The notes: a model not told the origin generated them from the letters alone. Shown: positions 9,520 to 18,544, counted from the stretch's first letter. The stretch: DNA of 64,000 bases from Pseudomonadota bacterium (GCA_003247575.1 QJZC01000050.1:24272-88271), one strand, 5' to 3'. Numbers and translations: made by a program.

Positions 9520-10698
9520 TCAAGCGAGATCGTAGCCTACGTAGTTCTCGGCGAGGCTCGTCGCGGCGGCTCGGGACTGGGCGATGTAGCGGAGGTGCGA
9601 GACCTGGAGGCGGTGCATGAACCCAGTGGAGTCGTCCGGAGCGCGGTGCAGCATCTGGGTCATCCAGGCTGAGAAGTGCTGTGCGCGCCAGACTCGCTGC
9701 AGGCAGGTTGCCGAGTACTGCGCGAGCAGCTCGTCACGCCCGTGTACGAACCACTCGCTGAGCGCGTCGGCGAGAGCGCGCACGTCGGAGACTGCCAGGT
9801 TGAGTCCCTTGGCTCCCGTGGGGGGGACGATGTGCGCGGAGTCGCCGGCCAGGAACAGGCGGCCGTATTGCATGGGCTCCACGACGAAGCTCCGCATGGC
9901 TGTGATGCTCTTCTCCAGAATGGGCCCCTCCTGCAAGACCCACCCGTCGTCGGTAGCCAGACGCCGATGGAGCTCGCTCCAGATGCGGTCGTCGCTCCAA
10001 TGTGCGATGACGTCGTGCGGCGAGCATTGCAGGTACAGGCGGCTGAGCTCCGGGCTTCGCAGACTGTGCATCGCCAGGCCATCCTCGTGGTGTGCGTAGA
10101 TGACCTCGTCGGTCGATGGCGCAACCGCAGCGAGCACACCGACCCAGGCGTACGGATAGTCGTAGTGGAACACCTGCTGCTCGCTCGCTGGAATGCTCTT
10201 GCGGCAGACACCGTGGAAGCCGTCGCAGCCGGCCACGAAGTCGCAGTGGAGCTCGACGGCTCGATCCCCGTGACGGAAACGGAGGACGGGCTCCGGACCG
10301 GCAACCTGGTCGAGGCTCAGGTCGGCTACCTGGAAGTAGAGCGCGCGGCCTGTTTCTAGGCGCGCACGCACGAGATCCTTGACCAGTTCCTGTTGCCCGT
10401 AGATCGTGATCGAGCGGCCTCCGCTGAGCTCGCTCAGAGCAATGCGGTGCGCATGACGAGTGAAGCGAAGCTCGATGCCGTGGTGAACCAGTCCTTCTCG
10501 CAGCAGCCGATCGGCGAGACCCGCTGCGCGAAGTGTGTCTACTGTCCCTTGCTCGAGGACGCCCGCGCGCACGCGGTGCTCTACGTACTCGCGACTCTGT
10601 CGTTCGAGTACGACGGACTCGATCCCCTGGAGATGAAGCAGGTGAGCCAGGAGCAGCCCAGAAGGTCCAGCTCCCACGATTGCTACCTGTGTTCTCAT
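9520..10698 (-). CDS. pobA: 4-hydroxybenzoate 3-monooxygenase
   Basis: A 392-residue FAD flavoprotein that hydroxylates 4-hydroxybenzoate to protocatechuate with NAD(P)H and O2. Visible motifs are the dinucleotide fold GAGPSGLLLAH at residues 9-19, the DG motif AGCDGFHGV, and the FAD ribityl motif FLAGDSAHIVPPTGAKGLN, all typical of PobA and of the family's usual length (about 390). It lies between pcaC and the intradiol dioxygenase on the minus strand, so the upstream hydroxylase is placed inside the protocatechuate operon rather than next to a separate PobR. Confidence 0.95.
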   Translation of the reverse strand: MRTQVAIVGAGPSGLLLAHLLHLQGIESVVLERQSREYVEHRVRAGVLEQGTVDTLRAAGLADRLLREGLVHHGIELRFTRHAHRIALSELSGGRSITIYGQQELVKDLVRARLETGRALYFQVADLSLDQVAGPEPVLRFRHGDRAVELHCDFVAGCDGFHGVCRKSIPASEQQVFHYDYPYAWVGVLAAVAPSTDEVIYAHHEDGLAMHSLRSPELSRLYLQCSPHDVIAHWSDDRIWSELHRRLATDDGWVLQEGPILEKSITAMRSFVVEPMQYGRLFLAGDSAHIVPPTGAKGLNLAVSDVRALADALSEWFVHGRDELLAQYSATCLQRVWRAQHFSAWMTQMLHRAPDDSTGFMHRLQVSHLRYIAQSRAAATSLAENYVGYDLA

Positions 10699-10760
10699 GA
10701 CTGACTCCGTGCTGTGGTGCCTATACGTGACATCTCAGCCGCTGCACGGCCCGTATGCGT

Positions 10761-10776
10761 GCACAGTCGGCTGTGC
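10761..10776 (-). other. Small hairpin between pcaC and pobA
   Basis: GCACAG-TCGG-CTGTGC forms a perfect 6-base-pair stem with a tetraloop at the pcaC stop codon, inside the 77-base gap before pobA. There is no T-run, so it may be an RNA-processing or stability element rather than a terminator. Function is inferred only from position. Confidence 0.35.
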
Positions 10777-11162
10777 TAGGAAGTGCCTGCGAGTTCCAAG
10801 ACCGAGCTCAGGCGTCGGAATGCGGTGTTGGCTGCAGGGACGCCGCAGTAGATGGCTTGTTGGAGCACGACCTCGCGCAATTCGGACACGCTCAGATCGC
10901 CTTGTTCCAGTGCCGCGCGTGCGTGTAGCTCGAGCTCCTCCCAGTGACCGAGTGCGATCAGTGTTCCGATCACCAGGATGCGACGCGAGCGCGCGTCCAG
11001 GTCCGGGCGCGTCCAGATCTCTCCCCAGGCATAGCGGGTGATCAGATCCTGGAAATCTTTGGTGAACGCTGTAGTGCGAGCCTGCGCGGCCTCGACGTAG
11101 GCTTCGCCGAGGTGCGCACGGCGTGCTTCGAGTCCAATGGCGTGTCGCTCGCGCTCGTTCAT
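10776..11162 (-). CDS. pcaC: 4-carboxymuconolactone decarboxylase
   Basis: A 128-residue AhpD-like helical protein that decarboxylates 4-carboxymuconolactone to 3-oxoadipate enol-lactone. Recognisable family segments are LGEAYVEAAQ, the long FQDLITRYAWGEIWTRPDLD block, RRILVIGTLIALGHWEELELH and the CGVPAAN segment. The ATG at 11162 gives the usual PcaC length. A longer open frame upstream runs through pcaD and is a shadow. It follows pcaD with an 11-base gap and precedes pobA in the same operon. Confidence 0.94.
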   Translation of the reverse strand: MNERERHAIGLEARRAHLGEAYVEAAQARTTAFTKDFQDLITRYAWGEIWTRPDLDARSRRILVIGTLIALGHWEELELHARAALEQGDLSVSELREVVLQQAIYCGVPAANTAFRRLSSVLELAGTS

Positions 11163-11173
11163 CGGCTCGTGCC

Positions 11174-11953
11174 TCACCCCGCGAGGAACTTGGAGAGCTC
11201 GTCGTTGAATCGATCCGGCTCCTCGACGTGAGCAAAGTGAGCAGCACGGAGCTCGAGAAGTCGCGCACCCGCGATCTGCCTGCAGAGCCACTCTCCCTCT
11301 GCTGGAGTCGCGGCCAGGTCGTCGCTGCCGGTGATCACCAGAGTCGCCGCTCGGATGGCGCTCACCTCGCTGCGGAGGTCGCTCGCTCCCAGTGCGGCAC
11401 AGCAGCCGGCGTAGCCCGCTGGTGCGCAGCTCGACAGCATGCGTGCATACTGATCCACGACGTCGGGGCGCTCGCGCAAGAAGCGCTCGCTGAACCAGCG
11501 AGAGAGCATGCCGTCGAGGAGTGCGGAGATGCCCTGCTGCTGCACGAGCTGAATGCGCTCGTTCCACTGCTCTCGGGTGCCGACGCGGGCGGACGTGTTC
11601 GCCAGTACCAGCCGCTCTACGCGTTCGGCTGCATGAAGCCCCAACCACATCGCGATCTGGCCGCCGATCGAGACTCCCACCAGATGTGCGCGCTCGATCC
11701 TTTCGCTGTCGAGCACGGCGAGCATGTCTCGCGCCAGACGTTCGATCGTGTACGGCTCGGCGGGCGCATCCGAGCGCCCGTGCCCCCGCAGATCTGCGCG
11801 AACGATCCGAAACCCGGAGGCGAGTGCGTCGCGCTGCGAGTCGAAGAGCTCTCGCGTGGTGCCTAGGGCAGGGATCAGGAGCACGCACGGTGCGGTATCG
11901 GGTCCCGAAACGTCGTACGAAATGCGGCAATCCTCTACGTCGATCTCAGCCAT
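11174..11953 (-). CDS. pcaD: 3-oxoadipate enol-lactonase
   Basis: A 259-residue alpha/beta hydrolase that opens 3-oxoadipate enol-lactone to 3-oxoadipate. The nucleophile elbow GVSIGGQIA is near residue 93, the acid is probably Asp in ITGSDDLAA, and the terminal His is in AAHFAHVEEP. The oxyanion strand is LLIPALGTT. Its start overlaps the end of pcaB by 8 bases, showing tight translational coupling, and it precedes pcaC as in the standard pca order. Confidence 0.94.
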   Translation of the reverse strand: MAEIDVEDCRISYDVSGPDTAPCVLLIPALGTTRELFDSQRDALASGFRIVRADLRGHGRSDAPAEPYTIERLARDMLAVLDSERIERAHLVGVSIGGQIAMWLGLHAAERVERLVLANTSARVGTREQWNERIQLVQQQGISALLDGMLSRWFSERFLRERPDVVDQYARMLSSCAPAGYAGCCAALGASDLRSEVSAIRAATLVITGSDDLAATPAEGEWLCRQIAGARLLELRAAHFAHVEEPDRFNDELSKFLAG

Positions 11954-13313
11954 TCGATCTCCTCTCGAGCTGCCATGCGCTCACGGCCCGCTCGATGAAA
12001 GTATGTGTTGCACCCAGGTAGTTCTCAGGGTGGAGGAGCTGCTCCAAGGTCGGAAGGTCCAGGTGTCGTGTGACCACCTCGTCGTGCAGCAGCACGTCGA
12101 GCAGGCTCCGCCGCTCGAGCTCGCTCTGCCGGCACGCCTTCGCCAGATGAGCGTGCGCGGCGCTCCTTCCGAGGTGAGGAGAGAGTGCCATGCTGACGGC
12201 TTCTGCGCAGATCCGGCCCGAGGTCTGCTGCAGGTTGAAGCGCATGCGCTCGGCATCGACCTCGACACTGTCGAGGGCGCTCGCGAGCGAGCGAAAGGTT
12301 CCTGCGCTGAGCGCGACCAGATCGGGCAGGGTCTCCCACTCAGCCTGCCAGCCGCCGAGCGCGCGTTCGTGCTCCTGCGGTAGTGCGGACAGGAGCGTAG
12401 CGACCAGGGCCGGGGCTCGGGTTGCGGCTGCCAGGATGAGAGCGCACGCCACGGGATTGTGTTTCTGGGGCATCGTCGACGAGCTGCCGACCTCGGAGTG
12501 GATCGCTGGCGCGATCTCTGCGATCTCGGTCTGCGACATCAGCGCTAGATCGCGCGCGATCTTTCCGCTGCTTCCCACTGCGATAGCGAGACTGCAGGCC
12601 AGCTCGGCCAGGCGATCCCGCTGGGTGTGCCAGGGGAGGAGGGCGACCTGGAGCTCCAGGTCGGCGGCCATCGCCGCGACTACCTCGGGGCCGTGTTCTC
12701 CCAGAGCAGCGAGGGTTCCGGATGCCCCGCCGAGCTGCAGGACTTGCATCCGCTCGAATGCAGATGCGAGGCGACGTCGACCGCGCAGTAGTGCGTCGAG
12801 CCAACCCGCGGCCTTCAGGCCGAAACTGATCGGTGTTGCGTGTTGGAGCCAGGTCCGTCCCGACATCGGCGTGGACGCGTGCTGCTCGGCCAGCCGGGCG
12901 CAGGACTCCATGCACCGATCCAGCAGGGCCAACGTGGGCCCTGCGGCCCGAGCGAGTTGCAGAACGAGAGAACTATCGAGCAGGTCCTGGCTGGTGGCAC
13001 CAAGGTGGACATAGCTTGCCGCAGCGGGGTCCAGGAGCGAGACCTGCTCCATCAAGCGCTCGACCAGTGGGAGCGCTGGAGTACCCGACGCGCGTGCGCC
13101 AGGCTCGAGGTCGGACGCGGTGTAGGTGCCGGATCGAGCGGCCTGCTCGATCGTGTGGACGTAGGTCTCGGGTACGATGCCGACCTTCGCCTCGGCTCTT
13201 GCGAGGGCGACCTCGAATGCGAGCATGGCTCGGATCCGTGCCTCGTCCGAGAGCTGCGAGGCGACCTCCGGATCCTCGAATAGAGACGCGTGCAGGCTCC
13301 GCTCTCGAGTCAT
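11946..13313 (-). CDS. pcaB: 3-carboxy-cis,cis-muconate cycloisomerase
   Basis: A 455-residue member of the fumarase/aspartase superfamily that lactonises 3-carboxymuconate to 4-carboxymuconolactone. The superfamily signature GSSSTMPQKHNPV and the HLGATSQDLLDSS block are present. The ATG at 13313 is chosen because the start at 13352 would overlap pcaG, while this one leaves a 13-base gap and begins MTRERSLHASLF like other PcaB proteins. It is the third gene of the operon. Confidence 0.94.
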   Translation of the reverse strand: MTRERSLHASLFEDPEVASQLSDEARIRAMLAFEVALARAEAKVGIVPETYVHTIEQAARSGTYTASDLEPGARASGTPALPLVERLMEQVSLLDPAAASYVHLGATSQDLLDSSLVLQLARAAGPTLALLDRCMESCARLAEQHASTPMSGRTWLQHATPISFGLKAAGWLDALLRGRRRLASAFERMQVLQLGGASGTLAALGEHGPEVVAAMAADLELQVALLPWHTQRDRLAELACSLAIAVGSSGKIARDLALMSQTEIAEIAPAIHSEVGSSSTMPQKHNPVACALILAAATRAPALVATLLSALPQEHERALGGWQAEWETLPDLVALSAGTFRSLASALDSVEVDAERMRFNLQQTSGRICAEAVSMALSPHLGRSAAHAHLAKACRQSELERRSLLDVLLHDEVVTRHLDLPTLEQLLHPENYLGATHTFIERAVSAWQLERRSNG

Positions 13314-13326
13314 GCGCGCGCTCCTG

Positions 13327-13893
13327 TCAGAGGTCGAAGAACACGGTTTCATCGGGGCCCTGCAGCCAAATGTCCAGCTGGAAGCCGAGCTCGTCCCGGG
13401 CTGCGATCAAGGTGCTGCGACGTTCCGGCGGCACGCGGATCAGCACGGGATCCTTGTCGTTTCCGGGGTGTCCGTCGAAGTAGATCCGAGTAGACAGCCC
13501 GGCGAGAAGACCGCGCGCGAAGATCTGGAGTACGAGGTGAGGGGCTTGTGGCTGACCGTCTAGATCGGGTGGGGCCGCCGGCATCGGCGTGCGGAGCTCG
13601 AAGCACCCGTCGGGCCCGGTCGCGGTGCGACACAGAAGGTTCGTCGCGCTGTCCTCGTGCTCCAGTGCATCGGGCCGGGACGGCGGTCCGGCGGGCGTGT
13701 CCAGGGAGCCGTCGTCTGCTCGTACCGACCAGCTTTCTAGCCAGGCGTCACTCACCGATGCGCCCGCTCCGTCTCGAAGCGTGCCACGAATGAGGATCGA
13801 CCCGGGAGCTGCTCCTGCAGCGGCTGGCGACTGCGGAGTCAGGGCGCCGTGGAAGAAGGGCCCGATCGTCTGCGACGGAGTCGGGCCGCTCAT
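13327..13893 (-). CDS. pcaG: Protocatechuate 3,4-dioxygenase alpha subunit
   Basis: A 188-residue structural subunit of the intradiol enzyme that opens protocatechuate to 3-carboxy-cis,cis-muconate. It starts MSGPTPSQTIGPFFHGAL, the standard PcaG opening, and contains the LVLQIFARGLLAGLSTRIYFDGH segment of the beta-sandwich. It lacks the iron ligands, which are on PcaH. The start codon overlaps the pcaH stop (ATGA), as expected for subunits made in equal amounts. Confidence 0.94.
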   Translation of the reverse strand: MSGPTPSQTIGPFFHGALTPQSPAAAGAAPGSILIRGTLRDGAGASVSDAWLESWSVRADDGSLDTPAGPPSRPDALEHEDSATNLLCRTATGPDGCFELRTPMPAAPPDLDGQPQAPHLVLQIFARGLLAGLSTRIYFDGHPGNDKDPVLIRVPPERRSTLIAARDELGFQLDIWLQGPDETVFFDL

Positions 13894-14600
13894 CGACCCG
13901 GCTCGATCGGGGTCGCCCGCGCACCGCGCAGCACGATGTCGAAGCGGTAGGCGAGGGCCCATTCGGGCACCGTGGCGCCTAGGTCGAATGCGGAAATCAA
14001 TCGCTGGCGTGCGAGCGGGTCAGGAATCGATTGAAAGATCGGATCGAGCTCGAGCAGCGGGTCACCTGGGAAGTACATCTGTGTGATCAACCGGCTGAGC
14101 GAGCAATCCCCGAAGATCGAGAAGTGGACGTGCGCGGGACGCCAGGCATTCCAGTGGTTGCGCCACGGGTAGGCGCCTGGACGTACTGTCAGGAATCGAT
14201 ACCGCCCGGCTTGGTCCGTGCGCATGCGACCGACGCCCCGGAAGGCGGGATCGAGCGGGGCTTGATGGTCGTCGCCGATGTGCACGTAGCGGCCGGCCGC
14301 GTTGGCCTGCCAGATCTCGATGGGCGCGCCCACGAGGGGGCGACCTTCGGTGTCGAACACGCGACCGTGCACGACGATTCGCTCGCCGATCGCGTGGTCT
14401 CCTCCATTTCGTGTCAGATCCGTGATCTCCTCGTCGAAGCGTACCGCGTGGATCTTCGGGCCGAGGGCCTCTGTCGAGGACGGCGGGATCTGGATCTTGG
14501 GCTGCTTCGGATGCCGCAGCGCGGTGGAGCCGTAATCCGGCGAGTCGTTGTCGGGGTGCGTACCCGCGGGAACGGGTGCGTAGACGACTACTGCGCTCAT
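13890..14600 (-). CDS. pcaH: Protocatechuate 3,4-dioxygenase beta subunit
   Basis: A 236-residue catalytic subunit with the Fe(III) site. Tyrosines are in GRYVHIGD and RPGAYPW, and histidines are in RPAHVHFSIFG. Two ATGs lie close together. The one at 14600 is chosen because AGGAG lies 9 bases in front of it, whereas the ATG at 14609 directly abuts the AGGAG. This is the first gene of the minus-strand operon pcaHGBDC-pobA-dioxygenase, and its promoter region carries a 15-base palindrome at 14786-14800. Confidence 0.95.
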   Translation of the reverse strand: MSAVVVYAPVPAGTHPDNDSPDYGSTALRHPKQPKIQIPPSSTEALGPKIHAVRFDEEITDLTRNGGDHAIGERIVVHGRVFDTEGRPLVGAPIEIWQANAAGRYVHIGDDHQAPLDPAFRGVGRMRTDQAGRYRFLTVRPGAYPWRNHWNAWRPAHVHFSIFGDCSLSRLITQMYFPGDPLLELDPIFQSIPDPLARQRLISAFDLGATVPEWALAYRFDIVLRGARATPIEPGR

Positions 14601-14785
14601 CGCATACATCTCCTGAAGCACGATTCGATCCGTGGATTTCCCTGCGAAGTCGGACGAAGCAGCATCGGCCAAGGCGGTCTTCCGCACCACGAAGGGCGCT
14701 CGCTCCCTCGGGTGGGATCTCCTCTCGCCCTCTCGCATTGCCTCTTGCCCTTTCGCTCGATCTCGGGTGGCGCGCGGGCACGAAC

Positions 14786-14800
14786 GTGCGCTATACGCAC
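14786..14800. promoter_or_regulatory. Candidate IclR-family operator in the pcaH/regulator intergenic region
   Basis: GTGCG-CTATA-CGCAC is a perfect inverted repeat with 5-base arms, 186 bases upstream of pcaH and 98 bases upstream of the divergent regulator. Its layout resembles the 15-base PcaR operator of Pseudomonas as I recall it (GTTCG-N5-CGCAC). The same palindrome with one central change occurs upstream of the TonB receptor. Confidence 0.65.
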
Positions 14801-14897
14801 ATATTGCCGGGATACGAACAATCCTGGCAGGACGAGTCGTGCTCCGTCAAGCGGGCGACCCTCCGAGTGCCAACAACCGATCGAAAGGGCTCGAACA

Positions 14898-15707
14898 TTG
14901 TCTCAGGAACGTGCTCGCTCGCGCGACTTCGTGAACTCGGTCGCGAGGGCTTTCCGCGTGATCCGCTGCTTCGATGACAAGGCTCCGGTGCTCAGCCTGA
15001 GCGAGGTGGCGGTGCGGGCCGGACTTACGCGTGCGACCGCGCGCCGGCTGCTGCTGACTCTGAGTGAGCTGGGCTACGCTCGTGTGGAGGGGCGCGGCTT
15101 CTCCCTCACTCCGCGCGTGCTCGAGCTCGGCTATGCGTATCTGTCCGCGATGAGCTTCGCCGATCTCGCGCGCCCCTATGTCGAGGAAGCAAGCCGCAAG
15201 GCGAACGAGTCCTGCTCGGTCTCGGTGCTGAGCGGTGCCGACATCGTGTATGTGTGTCGGATTCACACCGAGCGCATCATGTCGATCTCGCTGGCCGTCG
15301 GCTCTCATCTACCGGCGGCGGCGACCTCCATGGGGCGCGTGCTGTTGGCCCATCTGCCCGATGCCGAGCTCGAGGAGAGGCTCTCGTCGCTCGAGCTCGA
15401 ACGCTTTACTCCGCGCACCGTGACCAGCCTGCGGCGGCTGCGGACGATCTTGACGAGCGTTCGGGAGCACGGATATGCCGTCGTCGAGGAAGAGCTCGAG
15501 GCGGGTTTGTCCTCGATCGCCGTACCCGTGCGCGGTCAGGGAGACACCGTCGTAGCAGCCGTCAACTTCGGGGGGCCGGCTGCTCGTCTGCAAGGGCCCG
15601 CATTCACTCGCCGATATCTGCCGATCCTTCGCGAGACCGCCGAGCTCATCGGAACCGCGCTGCGTCATCGTGCCCTGAGCGCGACCGATCGGTCCAGCGG
15701 AGTCTGA
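14898..15707 (+). CDS. IclR-family regulator of aromatic catabolism (PcaR/PobR type)
   Basis: A 269-residue regulator. The N-terminal winged helix-turn-helix (SLSEVAVRAGLTRATARRLL, residues about 35-55) follows the RDFVNSVARAFRVIRCFD opening typical of the PcaR/PobR/PcaU branch. The C-terminal 180 residues are the IclR effector domain (SCSVSVLSGADIVYVCRI, GSHLPAAATSMGRVLLAHL). The TTG at 14898 is preferred as start because no ATG gives a normal length and the frame upstream is shadow of pcaH. A weak AAAGGG precedes it. It is divergent from pcaH. It probably activates the pca operon with protocatechuate, 4-hydroxybenzoate or 3-oxoadipate as effector. Confidence 0.9.
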   Translation: MSQERARSRDFVNSVARAFRVIRCFDDKAPVLSLSEVAVRAGLTRATARRLLLTLSELGYARVEGRGFSLTPRVLELGYAYLSAMSFADLARPYVEEASRKANESCSVSVLSGADIVYVCRIHTERIMSISLAVGSHLPAAATSMGRVLLAHLPDAELEERLSSLELERFTPRTVTSLRRLRTILTSVREHGYAVVEEELEAGLSSIAVPVRGQGDTVVAAVNFGGPAARLQGPAFTRRYLPILRETAELIGTALRHRALSATDRSSGV

Positions 15708-15806
15708 TGGCGTAGGGCGAAGCAGATTCGTTCCGGATGGGCAAATCTGTCTTGACGCGCCCGCTCGCGCCGAAACAGAATCTCGCCGTTCACATATCGC
15801 CCTGAT

Positions 15807-15821
15807 GTGCGCTATGCGCAC
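15807..15821. promoter_or_regulatory. Second copy of the candidate IclR operator, upstream of the TonB receptor
   Basis: GTGCG-CTATG-CGCAC has arms identical to the copy at 14786 and one change in the spacer. It lies 113 bases upstream of the receptor ATG in an otherwise non-coding 227-base gap. This places the plus-strand hydroquinone branch under the same regulator by inference. Confidence 0.65.
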
Positions 15822-15934
15822 TGATGCGATGCGCCTCGAATCGACCCGCTCGTGCAAGACCAGCCACACGGGCGGCACATCTGTAGCCGTCCTGAGTTCC
15901 ACCAGCGTCCAGAGTTCAAGCAGGAAGGAGCCCG

Positions 15935-18460
15935 ATGCCGACCGAGAGAAGCCAGCGCGTGGAGGGGATCGCCTCTCGATGGCCATCGAGAGCGGGAAGC
16001 GCGCTGTTCGTGTGCGCAATCGCAGGAGTGCTCGCAGTCCCGCTCGTGGGCGTTCGAGCTCAGAGCGAGACCGCGGCGCGCAAGCCAGGTCTCGAAGAGA
16101 TCGTAGTCACGGCGCAGAAGCGAGCCCAGAACGTCCAGGATGTGCCCATCAGCATCACCGCGATGAGTGCGGATCTACTGCGCGCCAAGGGCCTCACCAA
16201 CGTGGCCGAGGTGGGTGAGCTCTCGCCGAACGTCGACATCGACACCACCTCGCCATTCAGTGGTTCGAGCTCCGTGCTGAGCCCCTTCATCCGGGGAATC
16301 GGCCAGAACGACTTCGCGTTCAACCTGGAGCCGGGCGTCGGAGTGTACGTGGATGGCGTGTACTACGCGCGCACCATCGGAGCCACGGTGGATCTCTTGG
16401 ACCTGGATCGAGTCGAGGTGCTGAAGGGTCCCCAGGGAACGCTCTTCGGTCGCAACACGATCGGTGGCGCGATCAACGTGGTCACCCGCCGTCCATCGGA
16501 GGAGTTCGACTACCAGGGGGAGGTGACCTTGGGCAGCTTCGATCGCCTCGAGCTGCGCGGCGCACTCGATGTTCCGATCCTGCCGGAGAGGCTGTACAGC
16601 CAGTTTGCCTTCTCCTCCAAGCGCAGCGATGGCTACCAGAAGCGAAAGACCTTTCCGGGCTCAGCGGGGTCCGTGTCCGACGAAGACTCCTTTGCCCGGG
16701 CCGCATTCAAGTCGCGCACGAAGTCAGGCGGCTCGCATCAGGACAACTTCCGCGGGAAGCTTCTCTGGATGGCTGGCGACGACGTCGAGGTCACCCTGAC
16801 CGCGGACTATTCGACGGTCGACGAGCAGGGCACCCCGGGTACGCTCGTCGGGACCAACACGGGCTTGGGGCCCGACGGGAATCCGACGATCGCCGCCGTC
16901 TACAACATCTGCATCAACAGCACTCCGGCGACCCTGCCCCCTCCGCTTGCAGCGGTCTGCGGGCCGCGGGCGGTCGGGAGGACGGCGGGCCCGGGCCTGA
17001 ATGCCGACGGTGCCCCGTTGCTCGGGGTCAACACCGACGCAGACCCGACGAACGATCGGCTCAGCTTCGGCGATGCGTTCATCTCCGACAAGGACGTATC
17101 CTTCGCAACCGGAAGCAACTTCTCGAAGGTCGACACGTCTGGAGTCGCCATGACCTTGGACTGGAGTCTGCCCGGAGACCTCGACTTCAAATCGATCAGT
17201 GCGATGCGGAAGCTCTCGGCGAAGTTCGGTATCGATCTCGATGGATCACCGATCAACATCGCCGATACGAGCTTCGACACGAATCAGACGCAGTACTCGC
17301 AGGAGCTTCAGCTCACCGGCTTGGCCTTCGAGAGTCGTCTCAATTGGGTGGTAGGCCTCTTCTACTTCCACGAGCGGGGCGATCTGACCGACTACGTGCC
17401 CTTCGGTGAAGGCCTGGTGCAGGTCTTCGGCGAGAACCTCTTCACCAACGAGTCCTTCGCGGGCTTCGTGAACATGAACTACAGCCTGACGGAGCGGCTG
17501 GGGCTGACGCTTGGCGTTCGCCACACCGACGAGGACAAGCAGTTCGAAGGTCGACAGCGCGATCTGAACGCGTTTCCGAACAAGCTCGGTGTGCCTGCAG
17601 CCGCGCATCCCGATCCCTCGGACGTGACGCGGATCTACCCGCTCGGTGAGCAGAGCAAGGACTTCAAGGACCGCTCGATCAGGCTGGGGATCGAGTATCA
17701 GCTGCAGGATGAAACCCTGCTCTATGCCTCGTTCTCGCAGGGGACCAAGTCAGGTGGGTTCACGACTCGGCTGCTGGTTCCGGAGCCGAACCCGAACGTG
17801 GCACCCGACTTCGACGAGGAGACGGCGGACAGCTACGAGATCGGTTTCAAGTCGCGCATGTTCGATGACCGGCTCCAGCTGAACATGGCCGCGTTCTACA
17901 CGATCTATGACGACATCCAGGTGACCGTTCAGCGCAACATCTCTCCGACCTTCGAGAACGCCGGGGAGGGCGTGATTCGCGGGGTCGAGGCGGAGTTCGA
18001 GAGCTTGATCACGGATACGTTCCGGTTGAGCGGGGGAGTGGGGGTGCTCGATGCTCAGTACTCGAGCCTCGAGCCAGGCACGGTGCTCGACCGCGGAGAC
18101 CGGTTCGTGAACACGCCGAATTTCTCGGCCAACCTGACCGCGAACTACACGCTTCCGTTCGTCGCTGACTACATGGCGCTCAACGGTGAGTTCCGCGTGC
18201 AGGCGTCTTGGAACCACAAGAGCAACGTGGCGAACGACGCGGAGAACAATCCTCTCTTCTTCGAGGACCACATCAACGTCGTCAATGCTGCCGTCACGTA
18301 CACCTCGTATGCGTCGAACTGGGAGGCTACGCTCGGAGTGCGGAACTTGACCGACACGCGCTTCGTGGCCAGCGGGTTCGAGAACCCCGGCATCGGTTTC
18401 TCGAACGCAATCTTTTCGCGTCCGCGAGAGTTCTATCTGAGCATGCGCATCTGGCGCTGA
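15935..18460 (+). CDS. TonB-dependent outer-membrane receptor
   Basis: An 841-residue receptor. A long basic N-terminus and hydrophobic core form a signal peptide ending near VGVRA-QS (about residue 42). The TonB box region is LEEIVVTAQKR, then come the plug (QDVPISITAM to INVVTRRPS, about 50-190) and a 22-strand-type barrel ending in FYLSMRIW. AGGAAGGAG precedes the ATG. Such receptors import scarce compounds with energy from TonB. Its place at the head of the hydroquinone genes and behind the shared operator suggests uptake of an aromatic substrate or lignin-type oligomer. The ligand itself cannot be read. No TonB-ExbBD genes are in the window. Confidence 0.92.
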   Translation: MPTERSQRVEGIASRWPSRAGSALFVCAIAGVLAVPLVGVRAQSETAARKPGLEEIVVTAQKRAQNVQDVPISITAMSADLLRAKGLTNVAEVGELSPNVDIDTTSPFSGSSSVLSPFIRGIGQNDFAFNLEPGVGVYVDGVYYARTIGATVDLLDLDRVEVLKGPQGTLFGRNTIGGAINVVTRRPSEEFDYQGEVTLGSFDRLELRGALDVPILPERLYSQFAFSSKRSDGYQKRKTFPGSAGSVSDEDSFARAAFKSRTKSGGSHQDNFRGKLLWMAGDDVEVTLTADYSTVDEQGTPGTLVGTNTGLGPDGNPTIAAVYNICINSTPATLPPPLAAVCGPRAVGRTAGPGLNADGAPLLGVNTDADPTNDRLSFGDAFISDKDVSFATGSNFSKVDTSGVAMTLDWSLPGDLDFKSISAMRKLSAKFGIDLDGSPINIADTSFDTNQTQYSQELQLTGLAFESRLNWVVGLFYFHERGDLTDYVPFGEGLVQVFGENLFTNESFAGFVNMNYSLTERLGLTLGVRHTDEDKQFEGRQRDLNAFPNKLGVPAAAHPDPSDVTRIYPLGEQSKDFKDRSIRLGIEYQLQDETLLYASFSQGTKSGGFTTRLLVPEPNPNVAPDFDEETADSYEIGFKSRMFDDRLQLNMAAFYTIYDDIQVTVQRNISPTFENAGEGVIRGVEAEFESLITDTFRLSGGVGVLDAQYSSLEPGTVLDRGDRFVNTPNFSANLTANYTLPFVADYMALNGEFRVQASWNHKSNVANDAENNPLFFEDHINVVNAAVTYTSYASNWEATLGVRNLTDTRFVASGFENPGIGFSNAIFSRPREFYLSMRIWR

Positions 18461-18471
18461 ACAGCGCACCT

Positions 18472-18532
18472 CGGGTGCCCGATACGGACACGAGTGGACA
18501 CGGACACGAGTGGACGCGGGCACCCGTGGAGA
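18472..18532 (+). repeat. Three tandem 16-base repeats with a flanking inverted repeat ahead of the hydroquinone dioxygenase genes
   Basis: Units begin at 18485, 18501 and 18517. The first two differ only in the last base (CGGACACGAGTGGACA) and the third is degenerate (CGGGCACCCGTGGAGA). CGGGTGCCCG at 18472-18481 and CGGGCACCCG at 18517-18526 are exact reverse complements and could enclose the repeats in a stem-loop. The block lies between the receptor stop and the Shine-Dalgarno of the next gene. Confidence 0.7.
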
Positions 18533-18544
18533 GGAGGTGGATCC

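Noticed and set aside
14031..14897. Long in-frame extension upstream of the IclR-type regulator
   Set aside because: It runs antisense through pcaH, and the regulator's homology begins at RDFVNSVARAF. The TTG at 14898 gives a normal family length.
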